From contig JBHZQV010000004.1 of the NCBI GenBank assembly GCA_042867185.1, forward strand, positions 62,001 to 126,000: a stretch of DNA of 64,000 nucleotides, given 5' to 3'. The notes under the pieces are model-generated. The model had not been told where the DNA came from and did not search any database. It saw only the letters and a list, made by a program, of their open reading frames with translations. Origin of the DNA: Xylophilus sp042867185. Lineage in GTDB: Bacteria > Pseudomonadota > Gammaproteobacteria > Burkholderiales > Burkholderiaceae_C. A program made the position numbers and the translations under genes. Below, piece by piece: positions 26,101 to 33,909 of this stretch. The stretch's first letter is position 1; the number at the start of each line of letters is the position of its first letter.

Positions 26101-27133
26101 CGCCTCGCTCGAAGTCAAGGGCAAACTCAACCCACTGGTGCAGCCGCTGGCCCTCGACATCGAGGGCAAGGTGCGCGACCTGGAGCTGCCGCCGCTGTCG
26201 CCCTATGCGATCAAGTACGTCGGCCACGGCATCGAGCGCGGCAAGCTCGACGTGGACGTGGCCTACAAGGTGCAGCCCGACGGCCTGCTGACGGCCACCA
26301 ACGCGCTGGTGCTGCGCCAGCTGGTCTTCGGCGAGCAGCAGGGCGATGCCAAGACCAGCCTGCCGGTCAAGCTCGCCACGGCGCTCCTGGCCGACCGGAA
26401 CGGCGTGATCGACCTGGACCTGCCGATCCAGGGCTCGCTCAACGACCCGCAGTTCAGCCTGGCGCCGGTGATCGGCAAGGCGCTGCTCAACCTGCTGGCC
26501 CGGGCGATCACCTCGCCGTTCTCGCTGCTGACCAACGCGCTGGGCGGCAACGCGTCGGAGGCGGCGACCGTGCCCTTCGCGCCGGGCAGCGCGGAGATCG
26601 CGGGCGCGGCCGAGGCATCGCTCGCCAAGGTGGCGCAGGCGCTGGTCGAACGGCCGGCGCTGCGGATGACGGTGGTCGGCATGGCCCACCGCGAGACCGA
26701 GGCCGACGGCCTGCGCCGCGAAAGGCTCGACCAGCTGCTGCGCATCGAGAAGCGCCGCAGCCTGCCGGCCGACGCCCCGGCCGATGCGCCGCGGCCCGCC
26801 CTGGCCGAAATCCAGGTGGCGCCGCAGGAGCGGCCCGCCCTGCTCGCCAGCCTCTACGACCGCACCGACATGCCCAAGCCCCGCAACGCGATCGGCCTGG
26901 CCCGTACGCTGCCGGCCGACGCGATGGAAAAGCTGCTGATGGAGCAGATCGACGTGACCGACGACACCGTGCAGTCGCTGGCGGTGCGCCGCGGCACCGC
27001 CGTGCGCGACTACCTGGCGGCGCACGGCGTCGCCACCGACCGGCTGTTCGTGGGCGCGGCGCGGCGCGTGTCCGACGCGGATGCCCGCGCCGGATGGACG
27101 CCGCATGCCGAGCTGGACCTGTCGGCGCGATGA
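23180..27133 (+). CDS. AsmA-like DUF748 protein with C-terminal OmpA-like domain
   Basis: A 1317-residue envelope protein. One N-terminal span (residues about 15-38) anchors it in the inner membrane. Repeated beta-rich DUF748/AsmA-like stretches follow, separated by Ala/Pro-rich linkers (around residues 350-375 and 595-625). Late strands include PLALDIEGKVRDLELPPLSP, characteristic of DUF748. The last 200 residues resemble an OmpA/MotB-like fold (VPFAPGSAEIAGAAEASLAK, VRRGTAVRDYLAAHGV). AsmA-clan proteins form periplasm-spanning lipid-transfer grooves, so phospholipid transport or outer-membrane homeostasis is a reasonable inference. Start ATG 23180 gives a conventional membrane-anchor start. 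It carries a palindromic repeat copy in frame (25821-25840). Confidence 0.82.
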   Translation: MSVDRIPPAHRALRYLRATGILLAAFGFLVFLAWWGVPHLVRHQLETAGSERLGRAVTAGRIDFRPWRLELRMRDLAVAGPTPQAPPQLRIDAVRLRLAWSSVRYLAPVVRTLRIEQPRLRIAHKGQGGFDIDDILARLDRTPRDPAAAPVRFSLHDLELRGGEVDFDDRGRAHAVRDLGLRLPLLSSLAAQRETAAEPHLAFTLDGSRFDSSAQATPFASTREGEATLRFEGLDLAPYLTYLPAGLPVRLARGTLDAEVHASFRQAEMPTPAHLDIRGRLTAHGPALQDADGQEVLRAERLEVEVTQLRPFAREVSIGQVTLQAPHATVRRRSDGRIAGAGTPAAAAEPAAAADGKAGPAAPAAPAVPNAAAARTATPPWTVALSRLTIAQGRVDWQDATTEPAAALALTGLALDLQGAAWPVKQPARLAASAEATGTTAGLKGAPAEGPATGTRLSVQGTVAPAAVALDIDSGALPLAWAAPYLKGVLAPTVAGTLTTQAAVRWSPAGTVVEAKALRVADLALAGRAGGEALAGVRRLTLDGARLDTARRSVSLPQVGISAPQLRLARDARGRWMFEDWRVEAAAGQAGSPTAAATTVEKDARTAGGAPPAPAPAPAAAAAAAAPWSVAIGQLALDEGALQFRDASRTPVVAVDVSELQLDTGRLQWPLPTGNAPVTVDLSARIGEAQETAPAGRGRGTAAADGRTRFRGTVAPSPLAVAGRLEARRVPLQAFEPYFDDLLNVQVARAEVGYTGEVKLATAPAGAQWQLDGDGTVENVRILSAAPDAPATAPVSEARVATAAPSRRGGALSVGAFSRGATSLLGWGNLELRGLSVASAPGSALRASVNDTVWSDFFARIAIDPNGRSNLRDLVKKPAADAPENIAAGRGAAPAAAPKDAQKPAPVVRVGPVRFVNGRVLFSDRFIQPSYEANLSELTGQLGGFISAPAAAADGANAGPAMADLSLRGKVEGTASLEVKGKLNPLVQPLALDIEGKVRDLELPPLSPYAIKYVGHGIERGKLDVDVAYKVQPDGLLTATNALVLRQLVFGEQQGDAKTSLPVKLATALLADRNGVIDLDLPIQGSLNDPQFSLAPVIGKALLNLLARAITSPFSLLTNALGGNASEAATVPFAPGSAEIAGAAEASLAKVAQALVERPALRMTVVGMAHRETEADGLRRERLDQLLRIEKRRSLPADAPADAPRPALAEIQVAPQERPALLASLYDRTDMPKPRNAIGLARTLPADAMEKLLMEQIDVTDDTVQSLAVRRGTAVRDYLAAHGVATDRLFVGAARRVSDADARAGWTPHAELDLSAR
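25821..25840. repeat. Dispersed palindromic repeat, copy 2 (inside DUF748 gene)
   Basis: ATGCTCCTGAAAATATAGCA sits in frame and encodes DAPENIAA within a low-complexity linker. On the minus strand it reads TGCTATATTTTCAGGAGCAT, nearly identical to copy 3 at 29426-29445. Confidence 0.55.
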
Positions 27134-27420
27134 AGCCCTTCTGCGACGCCCGCGATGTTCTCTATATAGAGGGCCGTGGCGCGGTTCCCGGGCGCTGGAA
27201 ACCGGTACGCTGCACCGGCCGCACGGCCCGCGGCTGCCACACGCTGTAACCGTCCCGAAGACCGGCCTGTCATCATCGGAAGTGCGCCGGCCGAAAAGGC
27301 GGTGAAAATAGCGTCTTTCGCCTCGCCGTGTCCTGCGGCGGCCGGCCCGGCAAACGCCGCCCGGCGCTGCGCGCACGCAAATAGGCTGCGCCAGGGCTTC
27401 CGATCCGCTCCATCCGCCCC
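27134..27420. other. Intergenic region with a perfect 12-bp palindrome
   Basis: The 287 bp between the DUF748 and DUF349 genes contain CTCTATATAGAG at 27160-27171, a perfect palindrome set in GC-rich DNA and the only AT-rich element in the gap. It could be an operator or part of a promoter for the DUF349 gene; no -35/-10 pair with good spacing is obvious. Confidence 0.35.
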
Positions 27421-30267
27421 ATGTTCCCATTCCCTTCCCGCACCCCCAAAACAATGCCCGACGCCAACGACGTGAACCCGACCCCAGCCAAGGCCGCCGA
27501 AGCGCATCCGCTGGATGCCCTGACGGGCGGCGCCTTCTCGGCCGCCACGTCGGGCGAGCGCGCCTCGCGCGTGCGCGAATGGCTGGCCCGCCAACCCGCC
27601 GCCGAGCAGATCCAGGAGGTCTTCAAGGAGCTGAGCGTGCGCGACAAGGGCGCCGCCCGCCCGCTGCGCGAGCGATTGGACGAACTCAAGCGCGCCAAGG
27701 GCCAGGAGGCGATCGCCGCCGAATGGGCCGAGAAGGCCCAGGCCCTGCTGGCCGCGCCCAAGCTCAACATCGCCGATGCCCTGGCCTGGCAGCGCGACGC
27801 CGCCAAGGCCGGCGCGCCGCTGTCGCGCGAGCCGCTGTCGCTGCTCAAAGTGCAGGTGGCCGACCGGATCAAGGTCATCGAAGACCTGCAGCACCGGGTA
27901 CAGGTGCAGCGCGAGGCCGCGGTGCTGCTCGCCCAGCGCATCGAGGTGCTCTCCACCAAGCCGTGGCGCGATGCCGAAGCCGCGGTCGACACCCTGCGCA
28001 GCGACGTGCAGCACTGGCAGGACCAGGCCGCCGAGCTGGCGGGCGATGCCGCCTGGCCGAGCGTCGAGGCCAAGTTCCCGCCGCAGCTCGATGCCTCCAA
28101 GGCCCAGCTGCTGGTGGTGTGGGAGGCCTTCCAGGCCGCCGTGGCCCAGGCCGTGGCGGCGGCGGCCGACACCGCCGCGCCCCTGCCGCCGGTGCCGGTA
28201 TGGGCGGAAGAATTGACGGTCGCCCGCGGCGGCCCGGCGCGGGCGGCCGCCGCCGAAGACGGCGCGGCGCCGGCCGGCGGTGCCGCACCCCGTGCGCCCC
28301 GCGCCAAGATGATCGACCCGGCCGTGCGCGACAAGGCGCGCAAGGCGGTGGCCGAAGCCGTCGGCAAGCTGGAGCAGGAAACCGCCGAAGGCCACGGCAA
28401 GGCCAGCGCCGGTGCCGCCACCGCGCTGCGCAACGTGCTGAAAGAGCACGGCCGCCATATCGACCCGGCGCTGGAAGCCAAGGTCCACGCGGCCCTGTCG
28501 GCCGCCGGCGAGCTCGAAGGCTGGCAGCGCTGGCGCGCCGACCAGCTGCGCGAAGAGCTGGTCGCCCAGGCCGAAGGCCTGACCAGGCGCCCCGAAGGCC
28601 AGGCCCTCGGCGGCCGCAAGATGCAGGAAACCCTGCGCCGCCTGCGCGAGGAATGGAAGCAGACCGACCAGGGCGGTCCGTCCAACCATGGGCTGTGGAA
28701 GCGCTTCGACGAAGCCTGCAACGAAGCCCACAAGGTGGTCGAGGCCTGGCTGGAGAAGGTCAAGGCCGACGCCGCCGAGCACCGTGGCCAGCGCCTGGCG
28801 CTGATCGAAGAGCTGAAGGCCTTCGGCGAGGCCCACGCCGGCGGCCAGGACCTGAAGGCGCTCAACCGCGGCCTGCACCAGTTCGCCGACCGCTGGCGCG
28901 ATGCCGGCCACCTGGGCGAGAAGGCTTTCGCCGAGATCCAGCCGCAGTGGAAAGAGGCCTTCGCCGCCGCCGCCGCGCCGATGGAATCGGCCCAGAAAGA
29001 CAGCCTGGCCCGCCGCCACGCGATGATCGACGAGGCCGTCGCCCTGGGCGCCGCGCCGATGCTGCGCATCGATGCGGTCAAGGCGCTGCAGCAGCGCTGG
29101 CAGGCCGAGGCGCAGACGGTGCCGCTCGACCGCAAGCACGAGCAGAAGCTGTGGGACGCCTTCCGCAAGCCGATCGACGATGCGTTCAACCGCAAGACGG
29201 CCGAACGCGAGAAGTCGGCCTCGGCCGTCAGCCACCACGACCGGGTGGTGCTCGACGCCTCCAAGGCGCTGGAAGCGGCCAACGCCAGCGGCGATGCGCA
29301 GCGCATCCGCGCCGCGATGTCGGCGCTCGACGCCGCCCTGCGCGGACAGGCCGATGCGGCCGCGGCTGCATCGGCGTCCGGCCCTGCACCAAACGGGGCT
29401 CCAGCCGGCGCTGCGTCCGGACCTGATGCTACCGAAAATATAGCAAGCGCCGAAGGTGGCGATGCTGCTGCGCCGACCGCCGCAGGCGACGCCCCGGCCG
29501 AGCCCGCGGCCGACGGCGACACGCCGGCGGAAGCCGCTGCGCCCGCCGAGCCGGCCGCTCCGCCCAAGCCCGCTCCCAAGCCGGTCGTGGCGGTGCGGGG
29601 CGACGACCGTCCCGGCATGCGCAAGTCGGAGCCGGCGGTGCCGGGCCGTGGCGGCAAGTTCGGCGACCGCGCGGGTGGCCCGGGTGCGCGGGGCCCGGGC
29701 GGCCCCGGCCGTCCTGGCCGTCCGGACGATCGCGGCCCGCGCGGCCCCGGCGGCCCGGGTGCGGGCGGCCGTTTCGGCGACCGCCCGGCCTACGAAGACC
29801 GCGGCCCGCGCCTGGGCGATGCGGCCTTCCGCGCCCAGCGCGAAGCCCTGGAGCATGCCCAGGCCACGCTGCGCAAGCTGGCGGCCCAGGCCCATGGCGA
29901 GGCACTGAGCCACCTGATGGAAGCGTGGGAGAAGCGCGATCCGGCCGCGATCCCGGGCACCCAGGAGCTGGGTCCGCGGGTGGCGCCGGCGGTGCGCTCC
30001 GCCTGGTCGCAGGCCCTCGGCGGTGCCACCAAGGGCGACGCGGCGGAAGCGCTGCTGCGGCTCGAGATCGCCGCCGAAGCACCGACACCGGCCGAGCACA
30101 TGAGCGCCCGCCGCCTGCTGCAACTGCAGCTGCTGACCCGCCGCAACGACCCGGCCCCGACCCAGACCTGGGGCGAGGATGTGGCCAAGGTGCTGGCCAG
30201 CCCGAGCGAGGCGCAGAACGCCCGCCGTCTGCAGAACGTGCTGAAGACGCTGCTGAAGACGTCCTGA
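27421..30267 (+). CDS. DUF349 domain protein
   Basis: A 948-residue predominantly helical protein with DUF349 repeats. Good examples are REEWKQTDQGGPSNHGLWKR followed by FDEACNEAHKVVEAWLEKV (about residues 410-450) and DRKHEQKLWDAFRKPIDDAF (about 565-585). The N terminus is typical of comamonad members (HPLDALTGGAFSAATSGERA). Between about residues 640 and 800 it is low complexity: an Ala/Pro segment and then Gly/Arg/Pro-rich repeats (GPGGPGRPGRPDDRG). Function is unknown. The start is uncertain between ATG 27421 and ATG 27454, neither with a clear ribosome site. A palindromic repeat copy is embedded in frame at 29426-29445. The acetyltransferase gene follows after two bases. Confidence 0.8.
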   Translation: MFPFPSRTPKTMPDANDVNPTPAKAAEAHPLDALTGGAFSAATSGERASRVREWLARQPAAEQIQEVFKELSVRDKGAARPLRERLDELKRAKGQEAIAAEWAEKAQALLAAPKLNIADALAWQRDAAKAGAPLSREPLSLLKVQVADRIKVIEDLQHRVQVQREAAVLLAQRIEVLSTKPWRDAEAAVDTLRSDVQHWQDQAAELAGDAAWPSVEAKFPPQLDASKAQLLVVWEAFQAAVAQAVAAAADTAAPLPPVPVWAEELTVARGGPARAAAAEDGAAPAGGAAPRAPRAKMIDPAVRDKARKAVAEAVGKLEQETAEGHGKASAGAATALRNVLKEHGRHIDPALEAKVHAALSAAGELEGWQRWRADQLREELVAQAEGLTRRPEGQALGGRKMQETLRRLREEWKQTDQGGPSNHGLWKRFDEACNEAHKVVEAWLEKVKADAAEHRGQRLALIEELKAFGEAHAGGQDLKALNRGLHQFADRWRDAGHLGEKAFAEIQPQWKEAFAAAAAPMESAQKDSLARRHAMIDEAVALGAAPMLRIDAVKALQQRWQAEAQTVPLDRKHEQKLWDAFRKPIDDAFNRKTAEREKSASAVSHHDRVVLDASKALEAANASGDAQRIRAAMSALDAALRGQADAAAAASASGPAPNGAPAGAASGPDATENIASAEGGDAAAPTAAGDAPAEPAADGDTPAEAAAPAEPAAPPKPAPKPVVAVRGDDRPGMRKSEPAVPGRGGKFGDRAGGPGARGPGGPGRPGRPDDRGPRGPGGPGAGGRFGDRPAYEDRGPRLGDAAFRAQREALEHAQATLRKLAAQAHGEALSHLMEAWEKRDPAAIPGTQELGPRVAPAVRSAWSQALGGATKGDAAEALLRLEIAAEAPTPAEHMSARRLLQLQLLTRRNDPAPTQTWGEDVAKVLASPSEAQNARRLQNVLKTLLKTS
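29384..29446. repeat. Dispersed palindromic repeat, copy 3 with GC-rich tail (inside DUF349 gene)
   Basis: The core ATGCTACCGAAAATATAGCA (29426-29445) is preceded by a GC-rich tail containing GGGGCTCCAGCCGGCGCTGC. Read on the minus strand, the order core, GC-rich stem, GGAGC, short T run matches the layout of copies 4 and 5. It encodes PDATENIAS in a low-complexity linker. Confidence 0.55.
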
Positions 30268-30269
30268 GC

Positions 30270-30716
30270 GTGGTGGAGGCAGAGGGCGCTCCGGCCGCGG
30301 TCCGTCTGCGGGCCTTCGCGGCGGCGGACACCTCCGCCGTCGTGGCGCTGTGGCAGGCCTGCGGCCTGGTGCGGCCGTGGAACGATCCGGTCAAGGACAT
30401 CGCCCGCAAGCAGGCGGTGCAGCCGGAGATGTTTCTGGTGGCCGAGCAGGCCGGCACCGTCGTCGGCAGCGCGATGGTCGGCTACGACGGCCACCGCGGC
30501 TGGGTCTACTACCTGGCGGTGGCGCCCGGCCGGCAGCGCCTGTCGATCGGCCGCCGCCTGATGGACGAGGCCGAGCGGATGCTGTTGGCGCGCGGCTGCC
30601 CGAAGGTCAACCTGCTGGTGCGGGCCGGCAACACCGGGGTGCTTGAGTTCTACCGCCGGCTCGGCTACCTGCAGGACGCATCGGTCAGCCTGGGCAAGCG
30701 GCTGATTCCGGACTGA
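30270..30716 (+). CDS. GNAT acetyltransferase (YpeA-like)
   Basis: A 148-residue GCN5-related N-acetyltransferase resembling YpeA. The acetyl-CoA segment is VYYLAVAPGRQRLSIGRRLM, with the late GNTGVLEFYRRLGYLQD typical of the fold. The short length and IARKQAVQPEMFLVAE region fit the YpeA subgroup. The start is GTG, at 30270 or the adjacent 30273, just after the DUF349 stop, so translation is probably coupled. The substrate is unknown. It converges with the Bug-protein genes about 100 bp downstream. Confidence 0.82.
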   Translation: MVEAEGAPAAVRLRAFAAADTSAVVALWQACGLVRPWNDPVKDIARKQAVQPEMFLVAEQAGTVVGSAMVGYDGHRGWVYYLAVAPGRQRLSIGRRLMDEAERMLLARGCPKVNLLVRAGNTGVLEFYRRLGYLQDASVSLGKRLIPD

Positions 30717-30819
30717 ATGCATACGTGCGTCGCCTGCGCCGAGAGATGGCGCAGCCGGCATCCCCTCTATACGCCAGGGCGACTCGGCTCGCGGTTTGCG
30801 TCGCCGGTCGCTGGTCGCG

Positions 30820-31815
30820 CTATTCCATCTTGATGTTCGACCCCTTCACGATCTCCGCGTACTTGCGCAGGTCGGACTGGATCTGGGCGCCGAACTCGGC
30901 CGGCGTGTTGCCGACGGCCGAGATGCCCAGCGTCGCCAGACGCGCCTGGATGTCGGGCATGGTCACCACCGTGTGGATTTCGCGCTGCAGCCGGTCGACG
31001 ATGGCCGGGGGCGTCCTGGCCGGCGCCAAGATGCCGATCCAGGAGCTGGCCTCGAAGCCCGGCACGCCCGATTCGGCCACCGTCGGCACCTGGGGCAAGG
31101 AGGCCAGCCGGGTGCTGCTCGAGACCGCGATCGGCCGCACCTGGTTGTTCTGGATGAAGGCCGAGGCGCCCGCGACCGCGGTGTAGAGCATCGGCAGGGT
31201 GCCGCCCACCACGTCGGCCATCGCCTGGCCGCCGCCCTTGTACGGGATGTGGGTGAACTGGGCGCCGGTGCGTTGCTTGAGCAGTTCGCCCGCCAGGTGC
31301 GGGGTGCTGCCGGTGCCGGCGCTGCCGTAGGAGACGCCGCCCGGCAGGGTCTTCGAATACGCCACCAGCTCCTGCAGACTTTTGGCCGGCACGGCGGGGT
31401 GGGTGACGATGACCAGCACCGCGTCGCCGATCTTGCTGACCGGCGCGAAATCCTTCACCGGATCGAACGGCACCTTGGCGAAGACATGCGGGTTGATCAC
31501 CAGCGTGCCGTCGAAGCCCACCACCAGCGTGTAGCCGTCGGGCGGCGCCACGGCGGCCATCTGGGTGCCGATGTTGCCGGAGGCACCGGGCTTGTTGTCG
31601 ACCACCACCTGTTGCCCCAGGCGCTGGCCGAGCCGCTCGGCCACCACCCGGGCGCCGGTATCGGTCACGCCGCCGGGGGCGAAGGGCACGATCAGGCGGA
31701 TCGGCTTGTTCGGGTAGTCGCCGGTCTGGGCGGCCAGCGGCCCCGCGGCGCACAGGCCGAGGGCCAGCGCCAGCGGCGCGAGCAGTGCCTTGCGGCGGAA
31801 GGGGTCAGCGTTCAT
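30820..31815 (-). CDS. Bug-family (TctC-like) tripartite tricarboxylate transporter binding protein 1
   Basis: A 331-residue periplasmic binding protein. The signal peptide (RRKALLAPLALALGLCAAG, cleavage near AAQ) precedes the Bug opening YPNKPIRLIVPFAPGG. The two lobes include GTDG-type ligand loops and HIPYKGGGQAMADVVGG, the usual carboxylate-contact region. Family members bind dicarboxylates, amino acids or vitamins, and many are orphan receptors. No TctA/TctB membrane genes are nearby. It is the last gene of a four-gene minus-strand unit behind a sigma-54 promoter, so the ligand is probably a dicarboxylate degraded by the upstream CoA-transferase and lyase. Confidence 0.88.
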   Translation of the reverse strand: MNADPFRRKALLAPLALALGLCAAGPLAAQTGDYPNKPIRLIVPFAPGGVTDTGARVVAERLGQRLGQQVVVDNKPGASGNIGTQMAAVAPPDGYTLVVGFDGTLVINPHVFAKVPFDPVKDFAPVSKIGDAVLVIVTHPAVPAKSLQELVAYSKTLPGGVSYGSAGTGSTPHLAGELLKQRTGAQFTHIPYKGGGQAMADVVGGTLPMLYTAVAGASAFIQNNQVRPIAVSSSTRLASLPQVPTVAESGVPGFEASSWIGILAPARTPPAIVDRLQREIHTVVTMPDIQARLATLGISAVGNTPAEFGAQIQSDLRKYAEIVKGSNIKME

Positions 31816-31868
31816 GGTCTGTCTCGGTTGTTGTTGTCGTTCGTTCGCCGGCGCCGGAATGCGAGCGC

Positions 31869-32858
31869 CTACTCGGCCTGGATGCCGCCGCGCTGGGCCA
31901 CCTGGGTCCACTTGCCGGTCTCGCGGGCCAGGAAAATCTGGAACGCCTCGGGCGTGTCGAGCACCAGCCGGGCGCCCTGGTCCTGCATCTGCTTGGCCAC
32001 GCCGGGGTCGCGGGTGACGGTCTGCAGGCCCTCGCGGATCTTCGCGACCGTCTCGGCCGGCAGGTGGGCCGGGCCGAAGAGGCCGTACCAGTTGAGCGAT
32101 TCGACGCCCTTCAGGCCCGCCTCCTGGAAGGTCATCGCCTCGGGGAACAGCGGCATCCGCTGGTCGGCCACCACGCCCAGCACCCGCAGGTTGCCGGCCT
32201 GCACATGGGGCAGGGCGGTCAGCACGCTGGTGAAGCCGGCCGGCAGGTGGCCGCCGATGATGTCGACCATCAGCGGCGCGCCGCCCTTGTAGGGCACGCC
32301 GGTGATCTTCAGGCCGCCGGCCTGGCGGATCAGCTCGCCTGTCAGGCGGGTCTGGCCTTCGGAATAGCCGACCGGGATGTCGTCCTTCCGGGCCGCCTGC
32401 AGCAGGTCGGGCAGCGCCTTGTAGGGGCCGCGCGCGGCCACCACCAGCACCATCGGCGAACTGGCGATGTTGGTGATCGGGGTGAACGCCTTGGCGGTGT
32501 CGTAGGGCACGCTCTTCATCAGCACCGGGTTGATCGCGTGGGAGCCGACCACCAGCAGCAGGGTGTGGCCGTCGGGCGCGGCCTTGGCGACGTAGCTGGA
32601 GCCGATCACGCCGTTGGCGCCGGTCCGGTTGTCGACGATGACCGTCTGGCCCCACAGCTCGCCGAGCTTCTGGGCCATCAGCCGGCCGACGATGTCGGTG
32701 CCGCCGCCGGCCGCGTAGGGCACGACCAGGGTGACCGGCTTGCCGTCGGCGTGCAGCGGCGTTTGCGCCCAGGCCGGCAGCGTGGCCTGGGTGGCGGCGA
32801 GCGCGGCGCCGGCCAGGGCGCCGAGGGCGTGGCGGCGGGTGAGGGATGGGGCTGTCAT
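31869..32858 (-). CDS. Bug-family (TctC-like) tripartite tricarboxylate transporter binding protein 2
   Basis: A 329-residue Bug protein distinct from its downstream neighbour. Its signal sequence has twin Arg (LTRRHALGALAGAALAA), so Tat export is possible. It continues with KPVTLVVPYAAGGGTDIVGR and ITGVPYKGGAPLMVDIIGGH. The tandem of two divergent Bug proteins may give different affinities or substrates for one pathway, or one may sense rather than transport. ATG 32858 is placed at the signal peptide start. It follows the lyase gene by 80 bp and precedes the other Bug gene by 53 bp. Confidence 0.88.
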   Translation of the reverse strand: MTAPSLTRRHALGALAGAALAATQATLPAWAQTPLHADGKPVTLVVPYAAGGGTDIVGRLMAQKLGELWGQTVIVDNRTGANGVIGSSYVAKAAPDGHTLLLVVGSHAINPVLMKSVPYDTAKAFTPITNIASSPMVLVVAARGPYKALPDLLQAARKDDIPVGYSEGQTRLTGELIRQAGGLKITGVPYKGGAPLMVDIIGGHLPAGFTSVLTALPHVQAGNLRVLGVVADQRMPLFPEAMTFQEAGLKGVESLNWYGLFGPAHLPAETVAKIREGLQTVTRDPGVAKQMQDQGARLVLDTPEAFQIFLARETGKWTQVAQRGGIQAE

Positions 32859-32938
32859 GTCGGTTGTCTCCGTCTGCTGAAAGTTCTTGTGGGGATCGGG
32901 ATCGGGGTTCGGCGCAGGTGCGCCGGGGCAACGCGGGC

Positions 32939-33895
32939 TCAGGCGGTCGCGGCCTCCGGGGTGGTGGCGGCGGCCGCGGCGGATGCGTGGAGGGCGCGGG
33001 CCTCCTCGCGCCGCAGCCAGGCGATCGACCGGCCGCCCAGCGCGCGCTGCAGCGTCGCCTCGGCGAAATCGATCGCGGCCAGCAGGCCGGGCAGTGCGAT
33101 GCCGGTGGAGAAGCCGCTGCGCTCGGCCAGCAGCACCAGGTCCTCGGTCGCCAGGTTGCCGGCCGCACCGGGCGCGAACGGGCAGCCGCCGATGCCGCCC
33201 ACGCTGGCGTCGAAGCGGCGCACGCCGGCCTCCAGCGCGGCCCAGGCGTTGGCCGCGCCCATGCCGCGGGTGTCGTGGAAATGCACCGCCAGCTGGGCCA
33301 GCGGCACCACGCCGGAGAGCGCCCGCATCCGCTCCTTCACCTGCCCGGGCGAGGCCGAGCCGATGGTGTCGGCGATGACGATCTCGCCGGCGCCGGCCGC
33401 CAGCATCCGGCCCGCCAGGCGCAGCACGGTGACCAGCGGCGTCTCGCCCTCGAACGGGCAGTCGAAGGCCACCGCCACGTAGGCGCGGGTGCGCAGGCCC
33501 AGCGCGTGGGCGGCGTGCAGCGTCTGCTCGCTCACCTCGGTCGCGGCCTCCAGGCCCATGTTGATGTTCTTGCGGTTCATCGTCTCGGTGGCCGAGAGCA
33601 CCACCGCGATTTCCCGGGCGCCGGCGGCGTGGGCCCGCTCCAGTCCCTTCAGGTTGGGCACCAGCACCGAGGTGCGCAGGCCGGGCACGGCGGCGCGGAT
33701 GCGCGGCACCAGGTCGGCGGCGTCGGCCATCTGCGGCACCGCCTTGGGCGAGACGAAGCTGGTCGCCTCGACGCTCCGCACGCCGGCCTGCACCAGCAGG
33801 TCGATCAGCCGCAGCTTGGCGTCGGTGGAGACCGCGATCTTTTGGTTCTGCAGGCCGTCGCGGGGGGATACGTCGGTGATGTGGATCTGTTCCAT
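32939..33895 (-). CDS. hydroxymethylglutaryl-CoA lyase family enzyme
   Basis: A 318-residue HMGL-like TIM barrel. Signatures are ITDVSPRDGLQNQ at the N terminus (metal Asp and catalytic Arg in PRDG), VEATSFVSPKAVPQMAD, the His pair in AVHFHDTRGMG, and GIGGCPFAPGAAGN with the catalytic-loop Cys. This is the pattern of HMG-CoA lyase, which splits HMG-CoA to acetoacetate and acetyl-CoA, and of relatives acting on citramalyl-CoA or other branched acyl-CoAs. It starts 14 bp after the CaiB-type transferase stop. Together they suggest activation and cleavage of a branched dicarboxylic acid; the exact acid is inference. Confidence 0.9.
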   Translation of the reverse strand: MEQIHITDVSPRDGLQNQKIAVSTDAKLRLIDLLVQAGVRSVEATSFVSPKAVPQMADAADLVPRIRAAVPGLRTSVLVPNLKGLERAHAAGAREIAVVLSATETMNRKNINMGLEAATEVSEQTLHAAHALGLRTRAYVAVAFDCPFEGETPLVTVLRLAGRMLAAGAGEIVIADTIGSASPGQVKERMRALSGVVPLAQLAVHFHDTRGMGAANAWAALEAGVRRFDASVGGIGGCPFAPGAAGNLATEDLVLLAERSGFSTGIALPGLLAAIDFAEATLQRALGGRSIAWLRREEARALHASAAAAATTPEAATA

Positions 33896-33909
33896 GCGGG
33901 GGGCTCCTC

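Noticed and set aside
23138..27454. A 1438-codon minus-strand open frame opposite the DUF748 gene
   Set aside because: The antisense translation is compositionally biased and matches nothing; the + strand carries a membrane anchor and DUF748/OmpA features.
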